Of a stretch of 64,000 nucleotides of DNA, positions 8,480 through 18,000 are shown piece after piece. The stretch's first letter is position 1; the number at the start of each line of letters is the position of its first letter. The translations under genes were made by a program, and so were the position numbers. The DNA comes from Acetivibrio saccincola. Its GTDB lineage: Bacteria; Bacillota; Clostridia; Acetivibrionales; Acetivibrionaceae. The stretch spans positions 1,426,001 through 1,490,000 of the forward strand of contig NZ_CP025197.1 of NCBI RefSeq assembly GCF_002844395.1. Direction: 5' to 3'. Under the pieces are notes generated by a model. That model worked only from the letters and a program-made list of their open reading frames with translations, had not been told where the DNA came from and made no database searches.

Positions 8480-9622
8480 ATGGTTAAAAGTATTTCTATT
8501 TTAGGCTCAACAGGGTCTATTGGGGTTCAGACGCTGGATGTGGCGAGAAATTTAAATATTAAGGTTGAAGCTTTGTCCGGCAATACAAATATAGATTTAC
8601 TTGAAGCCCAGGCCAGGGAATTTAAACCCAGTATGGTGGCGGTAAGAGATGTTGATGCTGCCAATGTACTAAAGGAGCGCCTTAGTGACTTAGGTATTGA
8701 AGTTGCAGGCGGGATGGAGGGTTTAAAGAGGGCGGCTTCTTTAGAATGTGTTGATATGGTTGTTGTATCTATAGTTGGGATAGCAGGGCTTATTCCAACA
8801 ATGGAAGCTATAGAAAATAAAAAAAATATTGCCCTTGCAAATAAAGAAACCCTGGTAACGGCAGGATCCATTGTGATGAAAAAGGCAGAGGAGAAGGGAG
8901 TTAAGATACTTCCCATTGATAGTGAACACTCTGCTGTTTTTCAATGTTTAATGGGAAATATTATTGAAGATGTGTCAAAAATTATTTTAACTGCTTCAGG
9001 AGGGCCTTTTAGAAATAAAACAAAGGAAGAGCTTGAAAAAGTAACGGTTAAAGAAGCGCTGAAGCATCCTAACTGGGATATGGGAAGCAAAATAACAATA
9101 GATTCAGCAACACTGATGAATAAGGGATTAGAGGTAATAGAGGCAAAGTGGCTTTTTGGTTTGCCGGTGGATAAAATTGAAGTTTTGGTTCACCCTCAGA
9201 GCATCATTCATTCCATGGTGGAGTATAATGACGGTTCTGTGATGGCACAGCTGGGCTTGCCGGATATGAGGCTTCCTATACAGTTTGCCCTGAGATATCC
9301 TAAAAGAAGTGTCAATGGATTTCCAAAACTTGACTTTTTAAAACACAATAATCTGACTTTTGAGATGCCGGATACTGAAAAGTTTCCTTGTCTTAGACTT
9401 TCCTATGAAGCAATAAAGGCAGGTGGAACTATGCCGGCTGTTATGAATGCAGCTAATGAGGAAGTTGTAAGTTTGTTTATAGGAGAGAGGATAAATTTCA
9501 TACAAATACCACAAATCATAGAAAAGGTTATGGAAAAACATCAGGTTAAGCACAATCCTTCTTTAGAAGATATAATTGAAGTGGATTTGTGGGCAAGGGA
9601 AGTTGTAAAAAAAATCATATAA
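8480..9622 (+). CDS. dxr: 1-deoxy-D-xylulose 5-phosphate reductoisomerase
   Basis: This is the second step of the MEP isoprenoid pathway (DXP to MEP, NADPH-dependent). It shows the GSTGSIGVQTLDV Rossmann loop, the ANKETLV motif, the metal-binding PIDSEHSAVFQ, and the HPNWDMGSKITIDSATLMNKG substrate region. The 380-aa length is standard. A GAGGGAG site precedes the ATG. Together with ispG and uppS this cluster supplies undecaprenyl phosphate. Confidence 0.97.
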   Translation: MVKSISILGSTGSIGVQTLDVARNLNIKVEALSGNTNIDLLEAQAREFKPSMVAVRDVDAANVLKERLSDLGIEVAGGMEGLKRAASLECVDMVVVSIVGIAGLIPTMEAIENKKNIALANKETLVTAGSIVMKKAEEKGVKILPIDSEHSAVFQCLMGNIIEDVSKIILTASGGPFRNKTKEELEKVTVKEALKHPNWDMGSKITIDSATLMNKGLEVIEAKWLFGLPVDKIEVLVHPQSIIHSMVEYNDGSVMAQLGLPDMRLPIQFALRYPKRSVNGFPKLDFLKHNNLTFEMPDTEKFPCLRLSYEAIKAGGTMPAVMNAANEEVVSLFIGERINFIQIPQIIEKVMEKHQVKHNPSLEDIIEVDLWAREVVKKII

Positions 9623-9664
9623 TAAATGGTCTATTGTGGTATAATAATAAAAAGGAGGTATTTT

Positions 9665-10978
9665 ATGAGATTATTAATGGTTATACTGGCATTTAACTTC
9701 ATTATATTAATTCACGAATTAGGTCATTTTATAGTTGCAAAATTAGCAGGTATAAAAGTTGATGAATTTTCCTTGTTTATCGGTCCTAAAATTTTTAGTT
9801 TTAAAAGAGGTGAAACTACCTATTCACTGAGGACTTTTCCTTTACTTGCATATGTAAAAATGGAAGGGGAAGGAGAAGAGTCTGATGATGAAAGGGCTTT
9901 TTGCAAAAAACCGGTTTGGGTAAGAGCTGCGGTTATTGCTGCAGGACCTTTGGCAAATATTATTTCAGCATTTATTATAATTGCCGTTTTGTACGGTATA
10001 TCAGGCTATGGAACAACCATTGTAAGTGATGTTGCAGAAGACTCACCGGCATATGAGGCAGGTATCAGGCCGGGGGATAAAATTATAAGCTATGACGGCA
10101 AAAAGGTTTTCCAATATATTGAGTTTTTAAATTTTCTATATGTTTCAAAGGGCAAACCTACTAAGATTGAAATAGAAAGAGAAGTTGTGGTGGATGGTAA
10201 AAAGGAAAGGGAGAGAAAAGTACTTCCGGTAATTCCTGAAATAATTCCCGGTGAGCAGTATATAATAGGATTTACAATACAAGATGAGGGAAATTCCAAC
10301 GTTGTAGGGAAACTTTCCGAGGACGGTCCCGGAATTGAAGCAGGGCTTTTAGTAGGTGACAAGATAGTAAAACTAAATGATAAAGAGGTTAGTAATATTG
10401 ACGAAATCAGAAGTTTCATGCGTGAAAATAAGGAAAATCCTATAAGGGTAACAGTTGAGAGAGAAGGATACAGTGAGCCTTTTGAGATAAACATTACTCC
10501 TAAAAAAATAGTCGGGGAAGACAATTATTATGTTGGAGTAGCTTTTGCAATGGAAAAAGGAGAAAACTTTTTTGATGTGATAAAACATGCGGGTATTTTT
10601 ACATTTTCTAATGCACGTATGGTTCCTATTTCCCTTGGATGGCTTATTACAGGCAAGGTTTCCTTTGCTAATATGGCAGGTCCTGTGGGAATTGGTTCTG
10701 TAATGAATGAGGCGGTTCAGGATGTACCCATAGGTTCAGCAATACTAAGGCTTTTAGAGCTTACCGCTTTAATTAGTGTTGCCATAGGAGCTACCAACTT
10801 AGTTCCGTTTCCGGCCCTTGACGGCAGTAAACTTGTGGTACTGGGAATTGAGGCAGTAAGGAAAAAGCCTATTCCGGTGGAAAAAGAAGCATTGGTTATG
10901 ACTATAGGGTTTTTTATTCTCATTGGTCTTGCAATACTTATAACAACAAATGATATTATTAATTTAGTAAGGGGTTAA
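9665..10978 (+). CDS. rseP: Site-2 intramembrane zinc metalloprotease RseP/RasP
   Basis: The ATG at 9665 follows AAAAAGGAGG. An in-frame upstream start at 9626 would add 13 residues without a ribosome site. The 437-aa protein has the zinc motif HELGH in the first membrane helix, a C-terminal LVPFPALDGSKL (the NPxPxLDG-type motif), and two PDZ domains (about residues 105-185 and 205-285), against one in Bacillus RasP. It cleaves membrane anti-sigma factors and signal-peptide remnants. It abuts ispG by 3 bp. Confidence 0.95.
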   Translation: MRLLMVILAFNFIILIHELGHFIVAKLAGIKVDEFSLFIGPKIFSFKRGETTYSLRTFPLLAYVKMEGEGEESDDERAFCKKPVWVRAAVIAAGPLANIISAFIIIAVLYGISGYGTTIVSDVAEDSPAYEAGIRPGDKIISYDGKKVFQYIEFLNFLYVSKGKPTKIEIEREVVVDGKKERERKVLPVIPEIIPGEQYIIGFTIQDEGNSNVVGKLSEDGPGIEAGLLVGDKIVKLNDKEVSNIDEIRSFMRENKENPIRVTVEREGYSEPFEINITPKKIVGEDNYYVGVAFAMEKGENFFDVIKHAGIFTFSNARMVPISLGWLITGKVSFANMAGPVGIGSVMNEAVQDVPIGSAILRLLELTALISVAIGATNLVPFPALDGSKLVVLGIEAVRKKPIPVEKEALVMTIGFFILIGLAILITTNDIINLVRG

Positions 10979-10981
10979 GTA

Positions 10982-12073
10982 ATGCTGTATGATGCATTTA
11001 TAGAGAGGAAAAAAACCAGAAAAATAAAGGTGGGAAATGTCTGTATCGGAGGGGATGCCCCCATTACGGTGCAGTCCATGACCAATACAGATACCAGAGA
11101 CGCATTATCTACAATAGAGCAGATAAAGAGGCTGGAAGAAGCAGGATGTGATATTGTAAGGGTTGCAGTTTTAGATTCTGAGGCTGCAAGGGCAATAGCT
11201 GCAATAAAAAAGGCCATAAAAATCCCACTTGTTGCAGATATACATTTTGATTACCGCCTTGCTATATCTGCTATGGAAAACGGAGCAGATAAAATCCGGT
11301 TAAACCCTGGAAATATCGGGGACAGGGAAAGAGTAAGAAAAGTTGTTAAAGTGGCAAAAGAGAGGGGAATACCCATTAGGATAGGGGTAAATTCCGGTTC
11401 TTTGGAAAAGGAAATAATAAAAAAATATGGCGGTGCAACTCCGGAGGCCATGGTGGAAAGTGCTTTAAACCATGTAAGAATACTGGAAGAAGAGGATTTT
11501 TTTGATATAGCAATATCTTTAAAGGCATCAAGTGTGCCAATGACAATAGCTGCATACAGGCTGATGTCTCAAAAATCAGACTACCCTCTGCATTTAGGGG
11601 TTACTGAGGCAGGGACGGTAAAGGGGGGGACAATTAAGTCCTCCGTTGGCATTGGCTGTCTTTTGGCAGAAGGAATTGGCGACACCATAAGGGTATCTTT
11701 GACAGGGGAACCTGAAGAGGAAGTAAAGGTTGGGAATTCAATACTAAAGGCACTGGGGCTTAAAAAGGGCGGTATTGATATTATATCATGCCCTACCTGT
11801 GGAAGGTGCAGGATAAACCTTATTGATATTGCAAATAAAGTTGAAGAAAGACTTTCTTTTGACGATAAAAGTATTACCGGTAAAGATATTAAAGTTGCAA
11901 TAATGGGGTGTGGGGTTAACGGTCCGGGAGAAGCAAAAGATGCAGATATAGGAATTGCCGGGGGGAAAAATGAAGCTCTGCTGTTTAAAAAGGGCAAAAT
12001 AATAAGAAAAATCCCCCAAGAGGAAGTTGTGGAAGAGCTAATTGAAGAAATAAGGAAACTAAGGAGTTGTTGA
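10982..12073 (+). CDS. ispG: 4-hydroxy-3-methylbut-2-en-1-yl diphosphate synthase
   Basis: IspG reduces MEcPP to HMBPP with a 4Fe-4S cluster. The TIM-barrel half carries [13 protein letters not shown], and the cluster half carries [11 protein letters not shown] plus [15 protein letters not shown] with the third Cys and ligand Glu region. The 363-aa length is normal. It completes a dxr-rseP-ispG trio that is conserved across bacteria. Confidence 0.97.
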   Translation: MLYDAFIERKKTRKIKVGNVCIGGDAPITVQSMTNTDTRDALSTIEQIKRLEEAGCDIVRVAVLDSEAARAIAAIKKAIKIPLVADIHFDYRLAISAMENGADKIRLNPGNIGDRERVRKVVKVAKERGIPIRIGVNSGSLEKEIIKKYGGATPEAMVESALNHVRILEEEDFFDIAISLKASSVPMTIAAYRLMSQKSDYPLHLGVTEAGTVKGGTIKSSVGIGCLLAEGIGDTIRVSLTGEPEEEVKVGNSILKALGLKKGGIDIISCPTCGRCRINLIDIANKVEERLSFDDKSITGKDIKVAIMGCGVNGPGEAKDADIGIAGGKNEALLFKKGKIIRKIPQEEVVEELIEEIRKLRSC

Positions 12074-12075
12074 AG

Positions 12076-12711
12076 GTGAAGGTAAGCGCTGTTATACCTG
12101 CCTACAATGAAGAAGCCACTATTGGAAATGTTATTGGCATTTTAAATAATATTCCCACTATTTCAGAGGTAATTGTTGTAAGTGACGGTTCTACTGATAA
12201 TACCCCTGCTATTGCAAAAAATATGAGGGCAAAGGTTATAGAGTATAGTGAAAATAGAGGAAAAGGGGCGGCAATAAAAGCTGCCATTGAGGTTTGTGAG
12301 GGGGATGTTATCCTCTTTCTAGATGCTGATCTTATAGGGCTTAAAGAGGAGCATGTTTATAAATTGCTGATGCCGGTTATATATGATAAAGCAGATATGA
12401 CTGTCGGTGTATTTACAAATGGCAGGTTTTCCACAAATTTTTCCCACAAAGTTTCACCTAAATTGTCAGGCCAGAGGGCTGTAAAAAAGTTTGTTTTGGA
12501 TACCATGAAGGATGCTGACCTGGCAGGGTATGGAATTGAAGTACTGCTGAATAACCATGCAAAAGAAATGAAAATAAGGGTGGAGAAAATAGAGCTTTAT
12601 GGAATGACCCATGTTATGAAGGAGGAAAAGTTTGGGGTGTTCCGTGGGTTTTTTCACCGTATGAAAATGTACTGGCAAATACTAAAAGGCTTAAGACTTG
12701 CCAAAAGATAA
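12076..12711 (+). CDS. Family 2 glycosyltransferase
   Basis: The GT-A fold is clear: VIPAYNEEATIGNVI, VVSDGSTDNT, GKGAAIKAAIE and the DxD-type LFLDADL. I place the start at GTG 12076, 9 nt after AAGGAG. In-frame TTG codons at 12067 and 12070 overlap or touch that site. The GTG lies 2 bp past the ispG stop. The C-terminal GYGIEVLLNNHAKEM is typical of soluble dolichyl-phosphate-glucose/mannose-synthase-like enzymes. The acceptor is unknown, possibly an envelope lipid. Confidence 0.85.
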   Translation: MKVSAVIPAYNEEATIGNVIGILNNIPTISEVIVVSDGSTDNTPAIAKNMRAKVIEYSENRGKGAAIKAAIEVCEGDVILFLDADLIGLKEEHVYKLLMPVIYDKADMTVGVFTNGRFSTNFSHKVSPKLSGQRAVKKFVLDTMKDADLAGYGIEVLLNNHAKEMKIRVEKIELYGMTHVMKEEKFGVFRGFFHRMKMYWQILKGLRLAKR

Positions 12712-12731
12712 ATATTTTATTAAAAAAATTC

Positions 12732-12760
12732 TTGACAAATTTTTATTTATCTGATATCAT
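12732..12760 (+). promoter_or_regulatory. Predicted sigma-A promoter of the infC operon
   Basis: TTGACA (12732-12737), 17 bp, TATCAT (12755-12760). This gives a leader of about 170 nt before infC. Confidence 0.75.
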
Positions 12761-12763
12761 AAA

Positions 12764-12890
12764 TAACGCAACAAGAAAGAAGAAGTTATTCGCTTCTCAC
12801 CTTACGAACAAGCATGCTTCTGTAAGGTTAATATAAACAAAGGTTTATTATTTTGTGATGAAGCGAATCTTTTTATTGATTCGTTTTTTT
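12764..12890 (+). promoter_or_regulatory. L20-type ribosomal protein leader with terminator/antiterminator
   Basis: ATTCGCTTC (12788-12796) can pair with GAAGCGAAT (12860-12868), bracketing an inner CACCTTAC...GTAAGGT helix. The same CGAATC (12864-12869) alternatively pairs with GATTCG (12878-12883), which is followed by seven T residues and forms an intrinsic terminator. The position before infC-rpmI-rplT matches the Firmicutes L20 leader, in which excess L20 favours termination. Assignment is by layout and complementary arms. Confidence 0.8.
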
Positions 12891-12939
12891 AATTTTATGA
12901 ATAATATAAAATTAGGAAAAAAACCCGGAGGTGTTTTCT

Positions 12940-13452
12940 ATTAACAAAAACGAAATAATGGTTAATGAAATGGTAAGGGACAAAGAAGTGAGGCTTATTG
13001 ATGTTGATGGCAAGATGATAGGAATTATGTCTTCAAAGGAAGCGCAGAAAATAGCAAATTCCAAAAACTTAGATCTTGTTAAAATAGCTCCTAAGGCTAA
13101 TCCGCCTGTGTGCAAAGTAATGGATTATGGAAAGTATATGTTTGAACAGGCTAAGAGGGAAAAGGAAGCTAAAAAAAATCAAAAAGTTATTAGTGTAAAA
13201 GAAGTGAGGTTATCTGCTTCAATTGAAGACCATGATTTTGAAGTTAAGGTCAAAAATGCAATAAGGTTTCTACGCAGCGGAGACAAAGTAAAGGTAACTA
13301 TAAAATTTAGAGGAAGGGAAATGAACTACACCTCGCTGGGTGAAAAAGTCTTGGAAAGATTTGCTAAAGCTGTTGAGGATTATGGTACTGTAGAAAGAAA
13401 GCCTAAATTAGAAGGCAGGAATATGCTAATGATACTAAATCCTAAGCAGTAG
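12940..13452 (+). CDS. infC: Translation initiation factor IF-3 (AUU start)
   Basis: Initiation is at ATT 12940, 6 nt after GGAGGTG. The GTG at 12931 is part of that ribosome site, so it is not the start. AUU initiation is the conserved autoregulatory feature of infC: IF3 discriminates against non-AUG starts and so represses itself. The 170-aa product begins with the family's N terminus (NKNEIMVNEMVRDKEVRLID), has the basic linker, and ends in the C-domain KFRGREMNYTSLG and MLMILNPKQ. Confidence 0.96.
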   Translation: MNKNEIMVNEMVRDKEVRLIDVDGKMIGIMSSKEAQKIANSKNLDLVKIAPKANPPVCKVMDYGKYMFEQAKREKEAKKNQKVISVKEVRLSASIEDHDFEVKVKNAIRFLRSGDKVKVTIKFRGREMNYTSLGEKVLERFAKAVEDYGTVERKPKLEGRNMLMILNPKQ

Positions 13453-13492
13453 TATAAGCAGTAATATATAGATAAAAGGAGGAAAGAGGAAT

Positions 13493-13690
13493 ATGCCTAA
13501 GATTAAAACCCACAGCTCTTCAAAGAAGAGATTTAAATTGACTGGTACAGGCAAGGTTAAGAGAAATAAAGCCTATAAGAGTCATATATTAACTAAGAAG
13601 ACTTCTAAGAGAAAAAGAAATTTAAGAAAATCAGCAGTTGCATCCGATGCAGATGCGGCGGTAATTAAGAGACTGATTCCATACAAATAA
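13493..13690 (+). CDS. rpmI: 50S ribosomal protein L35
   Basis: The 65-aa, strongly basic protein has the family pattern [20 protein letters not shown] and [26 protein letters not shown] site lies 8-12 nt upstream. It is 40 bp after infC and 15 bp before rplT. Confidence 0.98.
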   Translation: MPKIKTHSSSKKRFKLTGTGKVKRNKAYKSHILTKKTSKRKRNLRKSAVASDADAAVIKRLIPYK

Positions 13691-13705
13691 AGGAGGTATG
13701 CTGCT

Positions 13706-14062
13706 ATGGCAAGGGTAAAAAATTCAGTTGCTACCCGTGCAAGACGCAAAAGAACGTTAAAACTGGCAAAGGGATATTTTGGTGCTAAAAGCAAGAACTT
13801 TAGAGTGGCAAACCAAGCAGTAATGAAGTCCCTTGTTTATGCATATAGAGACAGAAAGGCCCGCAAGAGAAATTTCAGACAGCTGTGGATTACAAGAATA
13901 AATGCAGCGGCAAGGATGAACGGGCTTAGCTACAGCAAATTTATGAACGGCCTTAAAAAGGCAGGGATAAACTTAAATAGAAAGATGCTGGCTGAAATGG
14001 CTGTTAACGACTCAAATTCTTTTGCGCAGTTGGTTGAAAAAGTTAAAGAAGCTGCAGAGTAA
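13706..14062 (+). CDS. rplT: 50S ribosomal protein L20
   Basis: The 118-aa basic protein has [20 protein letters not shown], the GYFGAKSK turn, [18 protein letters not shown] and [16 protein letters not shown]20 assembles early in the 50S subunit and is the ligand of the leader at 12764-12890. An AAAGGAGG site precedes the ATG. Confidence 0.98.
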   Translation: MARVKNSVATRARRKRTLKLAKGYFGAKSKNFRVANQAVMKSLVYAYRDRKARKRNFRQLWITRINAAARMNGLSYSKFMNGLKKAGINLNRKMLAEMAVNDSNSFAQLVEKVKEAAE

Positions 14063-14090
14063 AAGCTAAAAATTACAAAGATATAGATAA

Positions 14091-14118
14091 AAGAGAGCTC
14101 AAAAGCAGCTCTTTTTTA
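14091..14118 (+). terminator. Rho-independent terminator after rplT
   Basis: AAGAGAGCT pairs with AGCTCTTTT around CAAAAGC, followed by a T run. Confidence 0.75.
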
Positions 14119-14134
14119 TTTTGGAGGTGTTTTG

Positions 14135-14929
14135 GTGAAATATATAAGCAGCAATAAAAATGCTTTCATTAAAGAAGTAAAATCTTTGAAAAATAGAAAA
14201 TACAGGGAAGCTAAAAACATGTATTTTATTGAAGGTATCCGGTTTGTACAGGAGGCTTTAAAGGAAAACATAAAACCTTATAAGATATTTATTTCTGAAA
14301 AACTTGAAGGTGTAAAGGGTGGTAAGGAGATACTTAAAACCATTAATGAAAAAAAGCTGGATTATTTTGTTTTGCCCCACAAGCTCTTTAAAGAGATTTC
14401 AGATACAGACAACCCCCAGGGAATACTGGCTCAAATTGAGATGAAAAAGTATTCTTTAGAGGAGATGGTTAATGAAAATAATTTTTTAGTGGTTTTAGAC
14501 GCTATCCAAGACCCCGGCAACATGGGTACAATAATAAGGACAGCTGATGCTGCGGGGGCAACGGGGGTGGTTTTGTCTGAAGGGTGTGTGGATGTCTATA
14601 ACCCGAAGGTTTTAAGGTCTACAATGGGATCTGTTTTTCATGTACCCATTTATAATAGCAAAGATATTTTAAAAGATTTGAAGTATTTTAAGGAGAAAAA
14701 AATAATGATTTGTGCATCCCATTTAGAAGGAGAGACAGCATACTTTAATTTAGAGAATGTGGATAATGTTGCAATTGTCATTGGAAATGAGGCAAGGGGT
14801 ATAAGGGATGATATTAAAGATATTTCAGATGTTTTAGTTAAAATACCTATGAAGGGAAGAGCTGAGTCTCTTAACGCATCAATTGCGGCAGGTCTTTTAA
14901 TATTTGAAATTATGAGAAAAAGAATTTAA
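14135..14929 (+). CDS. SpoU/TrmH-family RNA 2'-O-methyltransferase
   Basis: GTG 14135 is 7 nt after GGAGG (14123-14127). The preceding in-frame TTG is too close. The N-terminal part (about 1-95) is an L30e-like substrate-binding domain. The SPOUT domain shows the three motifs: QDPGNMGTIIRTADAAG, VIGNEARGI and IPMKGRAESLNASIAAG (trefoil-knot AdoMet site). It resembles the YsgA/RlmB group that modifies 23S rRNA. The exact target is not determinable. It follows the L20 operon terminator closely and may be read through it. Confidence 0.88.
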   Translation: MKYISSNKNAFIKEVKSLKNRKYREAKNMYFIEGIRFVQEALKENIKPYKIFISEKLEGVKGGKEILKTINEKKLDYFVLPHKLFKEISDTDNPQGILAQIEMKKYSLEEMVNENNFLVVLDAIQDPGNMGTIIRTADAAGATGVVLSEGCVDVYNPKVLRSTMGSVFHVPIYNSKDILKDLKYFKEKKIMICASHLEGETAYFNLENVDNVAIVIGNEARGIRDDIKDISDVLVKIPMKGRAESLNASIAAGLLIFEIMRKRI

Positions 14930-14946
14930 TTTTAAATTTATATGTT

Positions 14947-14974
14947 TTGAAATTGTCTATTTAGCACATACTAT
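14947..14974 (+). promoter_or_regulatory. Possible promoter of the cyclic glucan synthase gene
   Basis: TTGAAA (14947-14952), 16 bp, TACTAT (14969-14974), about 50 bp before the GTG start. Confidence 0.4.
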
Positions 14975-15025
14975 TCTAGAGGTTTAACGTTTAGAATCAG
15001 AACTTCTAGAAAGGAGTATGTTCTA

Positions 15026-18000
15026 GTGGAATTATATTTAAATAGAATAATTGTTCTTTCATTTTTAGCGGTGATTTTACTGTGGATTTTGTTTAAGAAA
15101 AATATAAACAGAGAGTTAATTCAAATAAAAAATGTGGAACTTACATGTGATGAACTTGAAGAACATGCTAAAGAAATTGCCTATGACCATAATATTCTTA
15201 GGAAACCTGATATTTTCAACTGGCCTGTTCCTAGAATGAATGAAAACTATAAATATATTGTATCTGTTTATAAGGCACTTAATGAAGACGTGCAAAAGGG
15301 AATTGCTACAACTCCTGCAGCTGAATGGTTGCTTGATAATTTTTATATAATAGAAGAACAAGTTAAAAGTGTCAGAAAAGATTTGAGTAAGGACCTGTAT
15401 TTACGCCTTCCTGCAATCAGCTATGGTCCATTAAAAGGATATGCAAGAGCATATGCAATAGCTTTGGATCTTATATCTCACACAGATGGCAGGATTGATG
15501 AGGATGTTCTAATTAACTACATAAATGCATATCAGACCAATAATATTTTGACAGGTAGGGAAATTTGGGCTCTTCCTGTTATGATTAAAATTGCCATTGT
15601 GGAAAAGATAAAATATTTGTGCGAAAAAATAATGGAGTCCCAGATTCAAAGGAGAAAAGTTGAAGAAATTTTTGAGGGCTTTAAAAAAAGCAAAGGGGAT
15701 GTATCTGAACTTATAAATAATATAAATTCATATTTAAAGGGAAAAAGCTATATTGATTCAACATTTGTGGAGCATCTTTCATACAAACTCAGGAAGATGG
15801 GTAAAAATTATGCCCATGTCTTACGCTATGTAGATGAACTGCTTTCAAAAAACGGGACAAGTGTGGATGAAATTTCCCATAAAGAACATAGAGAGCAGAC
15901 TCAGAGAAAAGGTTCCATTGGAAATTGTATTATAAGCTTAAAATTTATATCTACAACTGACTGGGTGGAAATATTTGAAACCTTAAGTAAAGTGGAGGGA
16001 ATATTGAGGGAGGACCCTTGCGGTACTTATCCTTTAATGGATCTTCCTTCTAGAAATTATTACAGAAAAAAACTTGAAGAGATGTCAATGCTCTTTAATG
16101 TTTCAGAGATACATGTTGCCAAAAAGGCTATTGAGCTTGCAAAAGAAGGGTATGAGAATTCCCAGCCGGAAAATGCCCACAAAGGTCATGTGGGATACTA
16201 CATTATAGACAATGGTGTAAAGGAACTGGAAAAGGAATTAGGTTATGAAAAGGCTTTTTTTGGGAAAGTTATAGACTTTTTAAAAAGCCACCCTACCTCT
16301 GTGTATATTGGCGGAATAGCTGTCCTCACTATAATGGTCCTTGGGTTTATTACAGAGTATGTAGTAAACAGAACACAGGATGAAACTTCAACTGTCTTTG
16401 CTATTGTAGCTTTGCTGGCTGTTTTTATTCCTGTATCAGATATAGCGGTAAATACAGTAAACTGGCTATTGAGCCATGTGGTAAAGCCTTCCTTTTTGCC
16501 TAAACTGGAACTAAAGGAGGGTATACCTGAGGAGCTTAGTACCATGGTGGTGATACCCGCCCTCCTTCCTGATGAAAAAAGAGCCGTTGAGCTTATTAAA
16601 AATTTAGAAGTTTATTATTTAGCAAATAAAGAGAAAAACCTTTATTTTGCTCTTGTTGGAGACTATAAAGATTCCGAAAAAGAAAATATGCCCAATGATA
16701 AAAAAATAGTTGATGCAGCTTTGGCTGAAGTTGCCCGGCTGAATAAAAAATACAGCGGTGGAAAAGAAGATATTTTTTACTTTTTTCACAGGCACAGGCA
16801 GTACAATGACAGGCAAAACAAGTGGATTGGCTGGGAGAGAAAAAGAGGGGCTCTTGTTGAATTTAACAGTATGATTTTAGGTTCAAAGGAAACAAGTTTT
16901 TCTATTATGTCAAAGGATGTGGATAAGCTTCCTAAAATAAAATACATTATTACCCTTGATGCGGATACAATACTTCCCCTAGGCACTGCCAAGCGCCTAA
17001 TCGGCACCATGAGCCATACTTTAAACAGACCTGTTATAGATAAGGAAAAAGGCATTGTTGTGGATGGCTATGCCCTTTTGCAGCCTAGGATAGGTTTTGA
17101 TATAGAAAGTGTGAATAAATCACTTTTTTCAAGGATTTTTGCAGGAGAAGAGGGAATTGACCCTTATGCAAGTGCAATATCTGATGTTTATCAGGATTTA
17201 TTTAAAGAAGGGATTTTTACAGGCAAGGGTATATATGATTTAGAAGTATTTCAAAGTATTTTGAAGGATGCTATTCCTGAAAATACAGTTTTAAGCCATG
17301 ACCTTTTGGAAGGCTCTTATGTAAGGGCAGGGCTTGTTACAGATTTAGAGCTTATTGACGGGTATCCGGGTAAATACAGTTCTTATGCCATGAGACTGCA
17401 CAGATGGGTAAGAGGTGACTGGCAGCTTATTCCATGGATTGGCAGGTATGTAAAAAACCAAAAAGGGGAAAAAGTGAAAAATCCTCTTTCTGTGGTGGCT
17501 AGATGGAAAATATTAGATAATCTTAGAAGAAGCCTTGTGGCTCCTTTTACCATGCTGTTGATTGCATTGGCATTTAGCGTCCTGCCGGGAAGTCTTTGGT
17601 TTTGGCTTGGTATTGTAATTATAAATATCTTCTTTCCTTTAATAACAGGAGGGTTAGACTATGCTGTTTCAAAACCCATTAGTGCACTGAAGTCCAAAAG
17701 TTATACCCCTGCAATTTGCGGCTTAAAGGCATGCTTTTTGCAGCAGGTGCTTCAATTTGTATTTTTGCCTTACCAGGCATATCTTATGGTGAATGCTATA
17801 TCCATAACCATAGTGAGGGTGTTTTTTACAAAAAGAAATATGTTGGAATGGGTAACAGCATTAGATGCAGAAAAAACCATAAAGGACTCAATAGGAAGCT
17901 ATTTTATAAGAATGAGGTATGCCATACTTCAGGCAGCGTTAGTACTTCTTTTGACAATATGGCTAAAGCCCGGCTATATAGCTGTAGCTGCAGTTCTTTC